Positions 57,419-64,000 of a DNA stretch of 64,000 bases are shown here, one piece after another. A program made the position numbers and the translations under genes. This DNA is from Streptomyces sp. D2-8 (GTDB lineage Bacteria > Actinomycetota > Actinomycetes > Streptomycetales > Streptomycetaceae): NCBI RefSeq assembly GCF_023184515.1, contig NZ_JAAHBP010000010.1:1-64000 (forward strand). Reading direction: 5' to 3'. Each line of letters starts with the position of its first letter. Position 1 is the stretch's first letter. The notes beneath the pieces were generated by a model, which saw only the letters and a list, made by a program, of their open reading frames with translations, was not told the origin of the DNA and searched no databases.

Positions 57419-58603
57419 ATGATGGGACGCATGGGGACCGAGGGGGCCAACTTCCGTGTGGTCGCGGGGCGCTACCGCCTGGAGGCGAGGCTCGGTCGCG
57501 GCGGCATGGGCGTGGTCTGGCGGGCGACCGACCAGCTGCTCGGCCGGAGTGTGGCCGTCAAGGAGCTCCCCTATGACGAGACACTGTCCGCAGCGGAGGC
57601 GCGCCGGCAGCGGGACCGTACCTTGCGCGAGGCCCGGGCCGTCGCCCAGTTGAGCCACCCGCACGTCATCGTCGTCCACGATGTCATCGAGAACGACGAA
57701 CGCCCCTACATCGTCATGGAGTTGATCGAGGGCGGCTCGCTCGCCGACCGGCTCGCCCACCGGGGCCCGGTCGACGCCGCCGAAGCGGCCCGTATCGGCA
57801 TCGCCCTGCTCGGCGCGCTGGGCGCCGCGCACGCGGCCGGGGTGCTGCACCGCGACCTCAAGCCGGACAACGTGCTGCTGGAGGCCGGCACCGACCGGGT
57901 CGTCCTCACCGACTTCGGCATCGCCCAGGTCGCGGGCGCCCCCACGCTCACCGAGAACGGGGCCTTCGTCGGCTCGCCCGAGTACACCGCGCCCGAGCGG
58001 ATGTCCGGGGTCAGGACCGGGCCCGAGTCCGACCTGTGGTCGCTGGGCGCGCTGCTGTGCGCGGCCCTCAGCGGGGAGTCGCCGTTCCATCGCGACTCGC
58101 TGGGCGGCGTCCTGCACGCGGTCGTCGTGGGCGATATCCAGCCGCCCGAGCAGGCCGGGCCGCTCCTGCCCGTCGTGCGCGGCCTGCTGGAGCGCGATCC
58201 GGACCGGCGGCTGGACGCGGGCCGGGCGGAGCGGATGCTCCGGGCCTTCCGCGACACCGGCCGCACACCGCCGTCGCCGCCGCCCGCGTACGCGCCGACG
58301 GTGGGGGCCGTACCGCGCCGGCGGCCGCAGGATCTCCCCGGCCGGCAACCGACCGTGCCGCCGGTGGACCTGCCCGGTCCGGAGCAGCGGGAGGAACCCT
58401 TCCTCCGGCAGCCCACGCGGCGCGTGCTCATCGCGGCGCTGCTGGTCGCCGCGATGGCGGGAGCGGGGGTGTCCGCGGCTGCGCTGCTCAGGGAGGAGAG
58501 CACCGGGGACGGCGGACCCACGCCGAAGAGTTCGGCACCGACGGCGCCGAAGACGCCGGCGACCCGGCAGGCCTCCCCGACCACGCCCGCGCCCACCCCG
58601 TGA
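57419..58603 (+). CDS. Ser/Thr protein kinase 4, no sensor domain
   Basis: The 394-residue product has the complete catalytic set: GRGGMGVVW, VAVKEL (Lys48), HRDLKPDN (Asp146), LTDFGIAQ, SPEYTAPERM. After a Pro-rich linker there is one membrane helix (about 336-357) and then only about 35 Pro/Thr/Ala residues outside the membrane. It thus lacks the extracytoplasmic domain shared by the other cluster members. Starts at 57419, 57422 and 57431 are all ATG; I used the first. No ribosome binding site is obvious. Confidence 0.9.
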   Translation: MMGRMGTEGANFRVVAGRYRLEARLGRGGMGVVWRATDQLLGRSVAVKELPYDETLSAAEARRQRDRTLREARAVAQLSHPHVIVVHDVIENDERPYIVMELIEGGSLADRLAHRGPVDAAEAARIGIALLGALGAAHAAGVLHRDLKPDNVLLEAGTDRVVLTDFGIAQVAGAPTLTENGAFVGSPEYTAPERMSGVRTGPESDLWSLGALLCAALSGESPFHRDSLGGVLHAVVVGDIQPPEQAGPLLPVVRGLLERDPDRRLDAGRAERMLRAFRDTGRTPPSPPPAYAPTVGAVPRRRPQDLPGRQPTVPPVDLPGPEQREEPFLRQPTRRVLIAALLVAAMAGAGVSAAALLREESTGDGGPTPKSSAPTAPKTPATRQASPTTPAPTP

Positions 58604-58710
58604 CTCCGCGAGCCCCGTATCGCCACAAAAGGGGAGAACGTCCCCCCTGCGAAGTCACGGGTCTGTGACCGGCTCGCGTCCTTTGTGGATCCACGAGCGG
58701 TTGGCGCGAT

Positions 58711-60378
58711 ATGGATGAACCCATGAGCGACAACGGGGGAGCCCGATCCGGGGCCGACGAGCCGACGAGTTTTGTACTGCAACCGCCGAATCGGCAAGCG
58801 CCGGTGCCGGGCAATCCCTATGCGGCGCCGGTCGCGTCACCCACCCAGGTCGTGCCGTCCCAGCCGGCCCGGGCAACCGAGAGCCCGGGCGCCGGGCGGC
58901 TCATCGCCGGGCGCTACCGGCTGCTGGCCAAGCTCGGGCACGGCGGCATGGGCACGGTGTGGCGGGCCAAGGACGAGACGGTGGACCGGGAGGTCGCCGT
59001 CAAGGAGCCCCGTGTCCCGGATCATCTTCCCGAACGCGAACGTGCCAACGCCTTCGAGCGGATGCGCCGCGAGGCCCGTGCGGCGGCCCGGCTCGACCAT
59101 CCGGCCGTCGTCGACGTGCACGACGTCGCGGTCGTGGAGGACCAGCCGTGGATCGTGATGGAGCTGGTGCGGGGCCGCTCGCTGGGTGACGCGCTGCAGG
59201 AGGGCACCCTGTCCGCGCGCGAGGCCGCCCGGATCGGCCTGGAGGTGCTCGGCGCGCTGGAGGCCGCGCACGCGGCGGGCATCCTGCACCGTGATGTGAA
59301 ACCGGACAACGTGCTGCTCGGCCGGTACGACCGGGTCGTCCTCACGGACTTCGGGATCGCCCAGATCGAGGGCGAGACCAACCTGACCGACACCGGCGGC
59401 TTCGTCGGCTCGCCCGAGTACATCGCGCCCGAGCGCGTGCTGGGGCAGCGCCCCGGCCCGGCCAGCGACCTGTGGTCCCTCGGCGTGGTGCTGTACGCGG
59501 CGACCGAGGGCGTCTCGCCGTTCCGCCGCAGCAACACCCCCGCCACGCTCCAGTCCGTCCTCAACGCCACGCCCGCGCCGCCCGCCTCCGCCCAGGGCCC
59601 GCTCGCCGAGGCCATCAACGGCCTGCTGGACAAGGACCCGGCCCGCCGCCCGAACGCCGCACAGGTCCGGGCCCTGCTGGAGTCGGCCGCGAACCCGCCG
59701 GTCGCGCAGCCCACACAGGTCGTGCGGGGCACGGGCCAGGGCGGTGGCGACCGGGGTGTCCGGCTCGGCCGCAGGGCGTGGATCGGACTGGGCGCGGCGG
59801 TCGTCGCGGCGGCTGTGGCGGCGTACCTGGTGATCGCGGACCCGTTCGCCGGGCCACTGCCCGAGGGCTGGAAGATCCGGCAGGAGAAGGACCTCGCCGC
59901 GTCGCTCGCCATCCCCGCGGAATACCAGCGGACCGTGCCCGACCGGAAGTCGGACGAGAAGCACTGGGTCACGTACACCGACTGGAGCGGCAGCATCTGG
60001 ATCGGTCTGACCCTGGAGAAGAAGGCCGAGGACACCGGCGGCAACATCGCGGGCTCCGCGGCCGCCGAGATGTACGACGACGACACCCGGTTCAAGGAGA
60101 GAGGCAGTTACGAGCTGGACATGTCGGAGGGGCCCAAGAAGACGGGCCCCGAGGAGACCACGTACAGAGGCAAGAAGGCCGCCCGGAACACCGTCCCCTT
60201 CGAGACCACCGACAGCAAGAACCCCCGCCCTCGGGAGCTCCAGATCTTCTACTACCGGACCCCCGGCGGCGACATGTACAAACTCACCGTCAGCTACCCG
60301 GGCAAGAGCGACTTCACCGACCGCGGACGCGAGGTGGCGAGCACGGCGATCGCGAACCTGGACATCGACAAGACCTGA
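58711..60378 (+). CDS. Ser/Thr protein kinase 5 (membrane receptor type)
   Basis: The 555-residue product has a 60-residue Pro/Ala-rich N-terminus before the kinase domain: GHGGMGTVW, VAVKEP (Lys98), HRDVKPDN (Asp195), LTDFGIAQ, SPEYIAPERV. One membrane helix (about 357-377) is followed by the extracytoplasmic part LPEGWKIRQEKDLAASLAIP, WVTYTDWSGSIWIGLTLE, KAARNTVPFETTD, LQIFYYRTPGGDMYKLTVSY. Motifs predict an active kinase. ATG 58723 is the alternative start, with TATGGA before it. Confidence 0.9.
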   Translation: MDEPMSDNGGARSGADEPTSFVLQPPNRQAPVPGNPYAAPVASPTQVVPSQPARATESPGAGRLIAGRYRLLAKLGHGGMGTVWRAKDETVDREVAVKEPRVPDHLPERERANAFERMRREARAAARLDHPAVVDVHDVAVVEDQPWIVMELVRGRSLGDALQEGTLSAREAARIGLEVLGALEAAHAAGILHRDVKPDNVLLGRYDRVVLTDFGIAQIEGETNLTDTGGFVGSPEYIAPERVLGQRPGPASDLWSLGVVLYAATEGVSPFRRSNTPATLQSVLNATPAPPASAQGPLAEAINGLLDKDPARRPNAAQVRALLESAANPPVAQPTQVVRGTGQGGGDRGVRLGRRAWIGLGAAVVAAAVAAYLVIADPFAGPLPEGWKIRQEKDLAASLAIPAEYQRTVPDRKSDEKHWVTYTDWSGSIWIGLTLEKKAEDTGGNIAGSAAAEMYDDDTRFKERGSYELDMSEGPKKTGPEETTYRGKKAARNTVPFETTDSKNPRPRELQIFYYRTPGGDMYKLTVSYPGKSDFTDRGREVASTAIANLDIDKT

Positions 60379-60449
60379 TCCCGCTGGTTCAACGCCCCTG
60401 GAAACGACCCGCGTCGACAAGCGGCCGCCCCGCGGGGTACTGATGGGGC

Positions 60450-62513
60450 ATGAGCAACGACGGGGGCGGGACGGACGACGCCCGGGGCCGGCTGGTCGGT
60501 GGGCGGTACCGGCTGACCGAGCGCATCGGCTCCGGCGGCACGGGCACCGTCTGGCGGGCCCACGACGAACTCGTGCAGCGTGAAGTCGCCGTCAGGCAAC
60601 CCCGGTTGCCGGGCGGGCCGGACGACGACAGCCACCGGCGGGCCGCCCACCGGCTCCACCGGGAGGCCCGGGCCGCCGCCCGCGTCGACCATCGTGCCGC
60701 CGTCACCATCCACGACGTGGTCGTCGAGGCGGAGCGGCGGGACGAACGCCCGGGGCCCAAGGGGCCCGACGAGCTCGACGCGGCCGAGGCGCTGGACGGA
60801 CTCCCGTGGATCGTCATGGAGTTGGTGCCCGGCGAGTCCCTGGACGAGACGCTCCGACGCGGCCCCGTCGACGTGCCCGAAGCCGCCCGGATCGGCCTCG
60901 CCGTGCTCGGTGCCCTGCGCGCCGCCCACTCCGTCGGCATCGTGCACCGGGGCGTGAAGCCCGCCAACGTGCTGCTCGGCCCGCACGGGCGCGTCGTCGT
61001 CACCGACTTCGGCATCGCCCATGTGCAGGGCGAGGGCTCCCTCGCCGCGAGCGGGGAGTCCGCCGCCGGCTCGCCGGAGTTCGTCGCCCCCGAGCGGATG
61101 TCCGGCCGTATCGCCGGGCCCGCCTCCGACCTGTGGTCGCTGGGTGTCCTGCTGTACGCGGCCGTCGAGGGCTCGTCCCCGTTCGTGCGGACCACGCCGG
61201 AGGCGACACTCGCCGCGGTCCTCGCCGCCGAGCCGCTCGAACCGACGCGGGCCGGCCCCCTCGGGCCCCTGATCGAACGGCTGCTGGTGCCGGACCCCGA
61301 ACAGCGGCCGGACGCGGAGGAGGTCGCGAAGGAACTGGAGGCGGCGGCGGTCCCGACACGGCCCGAGCCACCGCAGGAGGCGGAACCCGTAGGGAAGCCG
61401 GACGACCAGACCGCACGACGACTCGGCCCGGTGCCGGCGGGGCAGTCCGGCCCGGTGCCTGACGCCGGCTCCGCCCCTGTGTCTGCCGGGCAGTGGGGCC
61501 CTGTGTCCAGTACTGGGTCCGGCCTCGTGTCTGCCGCACAGCCCGGCCTGGTGCCCGCCGCCCCGCCAACTCCCGCGTCTGCCGCGGAGTCCACCCCTGT
61601 GTCTGCCGCAGAGTCCGCTCCCGTCCCTGCCGGACAGTCGGGCCCGGTGTCCGCCCCCGAGGCCGCTGCCGTGCCCACCGCACACCCCGGCCCGGTGCCC
61701 GCCCCCGAGTCCGCTCCCGTGCCCACCGCACACCCCGGCCCGGTGTCCGCCCCCGAGGCCGCTGCCGTGCCCACCGCACACCCCGGCCCGGTGTCCGCCC
61801 CCGAGGCCGCTGCCGTGCCCACCGCACACCCCGGCCCGGTGTCCGCCCCCGAGGCCGCTCCCGTGCCCACCGCACACCCCACCCTCACCACCCCACCCAC
61901 CCCCCTCCCGCAGCAAGACCCCGTACCCCCCAAACGCCAGAGCCTCCTCCGCCCCGGCCCCCTCGCCCTCCTCTCCGCGCTGCTCGCCGGTGGCATAGGG
62001 GCCGTCACCCAACTCGTCGACCCCAGCAGCGCGGAGAGCGCCGGTCAGGCCGCCGACGTGACCGACGCCTGGATTGCTCACCCCGAGCCGGACATGGCGG
62101 CCGTTCTCCACCTCCCGCGTCAGTACCGCCCACTCGGCCGGACCGGCAGCGCGAGCGACCAGCCCCGCACGGCGCTCTACGGCGACGAGCGGACCGGCAC
62201 GATCGAGGTCCGCCTCCTCGCCTGGGACAAGGCCCCGGCCGCCTCCCCGATGGACCAGGCCAGGAAGGCGCACGACGCCGGGGGAGAAACGCGGTACACC
62301 CGCACCCGCGTCCAGGGCCACGAAGCCGCCCTCGCCGACACCGCCTACCACCGGGGCGAGACCCCCAGGCGGGTCATGCGGGTGGTCGTCCGCACCGACG
62401 ACGACCGCATGTACGAACTGCGCGTCGACATGCCCAAGGGCACGCCGGAGGAGGAAGCGGGCGCCTCGGTGTTCGAGGGGGCCCGGGACCGGCTCGGGAT
62501 CGTGAAAGTCTGA
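60450..62513 (+). CDS. Ser/Thr kinase-like pseudokinase with Pro/Ala repeats
   Basis: The 687-residue product keeps the glycine loop GSGGTGTVW and DFGIAHV, but the ATP lysine is Arg (VAVRQP, Arg49) and the catalytic aspartate is Gly (HRGVKPAN, Gly168). It is therefore probably inactive although it may still bind nucleotide. Residues about 320-480 are Pro/Ala/Val-rich and include five 16-residue repeats. A membrane helix lies near 505-525 and the extracytoplasmic end contains MAAVLHLPRQYRPL and MYELRVDMPKG. The start ATG 60450 is preceded by TACTGA six bases upstream. Confidence 0.87.
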   Translation: MSNDGGGTDDARGRLVGGRYRLTERIGSGGTGTVWRAHDELVQREVAVRQPRLPGGPDDDSHRRAAHRLHREARAAARVDHRAAVTIHDVVVEAERRDERPGPKGPDELDAAEALDGLPWIVMELVPGESLDETLRRGPVDVPEAARIGLAVLGALRAAHSVGIVHRGVKPANVLLGPHGRVVVTDFGIAHVQGEGSLAASGESAAGSPEFVAPERMSGRIAGPASDLWSLGVLLYAAVEGSSPFVRTTPEATLAAVLAAEPLEPTRAGPLGPLIERLLVPDPEQRPDAEEVAKELEAAAVPTRPEPPQEAEPVGKPDDQTARRLGPVPAGQSGPVPDAGSAPVSAGQWGPVSSTGSGLVSAAQPGLVPAAPPTPASAAESTPVSAAESAPVPAGQSGPVSAPEAAAVPTAHPGPVPAPESAPVPTAHPGPVSAPEAAAVPTAHPGPVSAPEAAAVPTAHPGPVSAPEAAPVPTAHPTLTTPPTPLPQQDPVPPKRQSLLRPGPLALLSALLAGGIGAVTQLVDPSSAESAGQAADVTDAWIAHPEPDMAAVLHLPRQYRPLGRTGSASDQPRTALYGDERTGTIEVRLLAWDKAPAASPMDQARKAHDAGGETRYTRTRVQGHEAALADTAYHRGETPRRVMRVVVRTDDDRMYELRVDMPKGTPEEEAGASVFEGARDRLGIVKV
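61641..61880 (+). repeat. Five tandem 48-bp repeats in the pseudokinase gene
   Basis: Units at 61641, 61689, 61737, 61785 and 61833 each encode GPVSAPEAAAVPTAHP or a close variant; the second and fifth differ at two or three positions. The unit boundaries are exact at 48 bases, so the array can change length without breaking the frame. Confidence 0.9.
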
Positions 62514-62637
62514 ATAACACTCACCGGTCGCCGCACAACCTCCTGATCAGCGTGTTTGTTGCCAGCAGTCACTGGCGTCGTGTGTGCACTCGGTGAAGCC
62601 GTATTACCGACGGGTACCCAAAGCCTCCGTCGCGGCA

Positions 62638-62643
62638 TACCCT
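62638..62643 (+). promoter_or_regulatory. -10 hexamer TACCCT, leaderless start of the aldehyde dehydrogenase gene
   Basis: TACCCT ends seven bases before the ATG at 62651 and no ribosome binding site is present. Confidence 0.5.
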
Positions 62644-62650
62644 GCGCCTC

Positions 62651-64000
62651 ATGACGGACGCGCAGGCCGCCGAGAAGACGGCAGAGACCGGCCCGGCACA
62701 GACCGGTACGAACCCCCTCGCCCCCGCCCCGGAGGGCGCCCGCACCGCCGCGGACGTGGTCACGCCCGAGCTGGTCGCCCAGCTCACCAAGGGCGTCGTC
62801 GGCTCCGGCCGAACCGCCAACCACACGCCGTTCACCGGCGAGAAGCTGGCCGACCTCCCCGAAGCGACGCCCGAGGAGGTGGCCGCGGCGTTCGAACTGG
62901 CCCGCGCCGCCCAGGCCGTGTGGGCGCAGACTCCCGTACGGCAGCGCGCCGCCGTCCTGCTCCGGTTCCACGACCTGGTGCTGGAACGCCAGGCCGAGGT
63001 GCTCGACCTGATCCAGCTGGAGACCGGCAAGGCACGGCTGCACGCCCACGAGGAGGTCCAGGCCGTCGCGGTCGCCGCCCGGCACTACGGCCGCAAGGCC
63101 CCCGCCTACCTCCGGCCGAAGCGGCACGCCGGCGCCATGCCGACCCTCACCAAGGTCACCGAACTGCGCCACCCGCGTGGCGTCGTCGGCCAGATAGCCC
63201 CCTGGAACTACCCCTTGGAGCTGTCGGTCGGTGACGCGCTCCCGGCCTTCGTCGCGGGCAACGCGGTCGTCATGAAGCCGGACACCGAGACCTGCCTGAC
63301 CGCCCTGTGGGCCCGTGACCTACTCGTCGAGGCCGGCCTGCCCGCCGACGTCTTCCAGGTCGTCCTCGGCGACGGCCCGGTCGTCGGCCCGGAGGTCGTC
63401 CGGCACGCCGACTACGTCTCCTTCACCGGCTCCACCCGCACCGGCCGCGAGGTCGCGCAGGGTGCCGCCGCCCGGCTGGTGGGCGTCTCCCTCGAACTCG
63501 GCGGCAAGAACGCCATGCTGGTGCTGGAGGACGCCGACATCGAGAAGGCCGCGGCCGGCGCCGTCCGCGCCTGCTTCTCCTCCGCCGGCCAGCTCTGCAT
63601 CTCCATCGAGCGGCTCTACGTCCACGAGTCGATCGCGGACGCCTTCCTGGAGCGCTTCGCCGCCCGGACGAAGGCGATGCGCCTCGGCACGTCCCTGGCG
63701 TACGGCGCCGACATGGGCTCCCTGGTCGGCGAGCGTCAGCTCGAGACGGTCACGCGGCACGTGGAGGAGGCCGTCGCCAAGGGCGCGAAGGTCGTCGCGG
63801 GCGGTGTGGCCCGCCCCGACATCGGCCCGTACTTCTTCGAGCCCACGATCCTCGACGGCGTCGCCACGGGCATGTCCGTCTGCGGGGAGGAGACCTTCGG
63901 CCCGGTCGTCTCCGTCTACCGCTTCAAGGACGAGGACGAGGTGATCGAGCGCGCCAACGCGACGGCGTACGGCCTGAACTCCTCGGTCTGGACGAGGAGC
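62651..64000 (+). CDS. Aldehyde dehydrogenase, succinate-semialdehyde type (3' end outside window)
   Basis: The visible 450 codons cover most of an NAD(P)-dependent aldehyde dehydrogenase: VVGQIAPWNYPLELSVGDAL, VMKPDTETCLTALW, YVSFTGSTRTGREVAQGAAA, VSLELGGKNAMLVLEDADIE (general-base Glu), and SSAGQLCISIERLYV with the catalytic cysteine. YFFEPTILDG and EETFGPVVSVYRF are typical of the C-terminal half. It resembles GabD2-type succinate-semialdehyde dehydrogenases, but the substrate cannot be fixed from sequence. About 36 N-terminal residues are variable. The start looks leaderless. Confidence 0.9.
   Translation, partial: MTDAQAAEKTAETGPAQTGTNPLAPAPEGARTAADVVTPELVAQLTKGVVGSGRTANHTPFTGEKLADLPEATPEEVAAAFELARAAQAVWAQTPVRQRAAVLLRFHDLVLERQAEVLDLIQLETGKARLHAHEEVQAVAVAARHYGRKAPAYLRPKRHAGAMPTLTKVTELRHPRGVVGQIAPWNYPLELSVGDALPAFVAGNAVVMKPDTETCLTALWARDLLVEAGLPADVFQVVLGDGPVVGPEVVRHADYVSFTGSTRTGREVAQGAAARLVGVSLELGGKNAMLVLEDADIEKAAAGAVRACFSSAGQLCISIERLYVHESIADAFLERFAARTKAMRLGTSLAYGADMGSLVGERQLETVTRHVEEAVAKGAKVVAGGVARPDIGPYFFEPTILDGVATGMSVCGEETFGPVVSVYRFKDEDEVIERANATAYGLNSSVWTRS

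Noticed and set aside
61641..61880. Possible CRISPR array (five regular repeats)
   Set aside because: Units are contiguous 48-base coding repeats without spacers, inside a gene, and no cas genes are present.
1..64000. Search for tRNA, rRNA, riboswitches, attachment sites, insertion sequences and replication origins
   Set aside because: No convincing cloverleaf, rRNA motif, transposase, terminal inverted repeat or DnaA-box cluster was seen by eye.

Overview
The window is high-GC actinobacterial chromosome, almost certainly Streptomyces: strong third-position GC, many GTG starts, a WhiB-like regulator beside bldM and shbA, two GroES-type CIRCE operators, a whiJ-type XRE/DUF397/ATPase cell, and a gene order that follows the conserved core stretch that runs from rpoA to the Ser/Thr kinase cluster in Streptomyces. 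No tRNA, rRNA, CRISPR array or insertion sequence was seen.

Layout. 1-4.4 kb: translation genes (rpoA 3' end, rplQ, truA, rplM-rpsI) with two divergent membrane-protein genes. 4.5-9.3 kb: amino-sugar and cofactor genes glmM, coaA and glmS, with a relic of a DUF389 membrane protein between the first two. 9.2-12.4 kb: an accessory patch with a whiJ-like regulatory cell that overlaps the 3' end of glmS antisense, then an Rpn-like nuclease with a GKAE repeat and an unknown partner. 12.4-21.9 kb: acpS, nnr, alr, a hydrolase and the t6A genes tsaE, tsaB, rimI and tsaD. Set among these are a small membrane protein behind a lone palindromic operator, a short beta-helix protein, a 55-residue protein behind an iron-box-like site, and a YkuD-like protein that has lost its cysteine. 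22-31.9 kb: a GH3 glycosidase with a divergent LacI regulator, an LCP enzyme, a DGPF/ECF42 pair, a methyltransferase and two tandem NodB deacetylases. 31.9-34.2 kb: groES-groEL1 under two CIRCE elements. 34.3-40.7 kb: a variable patch of unknown or decayed genes, including a MOSC pseudogene. 40.7-49.3 kb: WhiB-like gene, bldM, shbA, two IMP dehydrogenase-family genes, a nucleotide-sugar dehydrogenase whose catalytic Cys is Ser, and glpD. 49.5-62.5 kb: a serine hydrolase and six consecutive Ser/Thr kinase-like genes, two of which are pseudokinases by motif; five carry a similar C-terminal extracytoplasmic domain. The window ends inside an aldehyde dehydrogenase.

Two signals recur. Ten genes have a TANNNT hexamer six or seven bases before the start codon and no ribosome binding site, the layout of leaderless actinobacterial transcripts; this also fixes several starts. 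Several proteins keep their fold but have lost catalytic residues: two kinases, the YkuD-like protein, the second deacetylase and the sugar dehydrogenase. The kinase/pseudokinase cluster is the best candidate for an undescribed system; the other observations are smaller.
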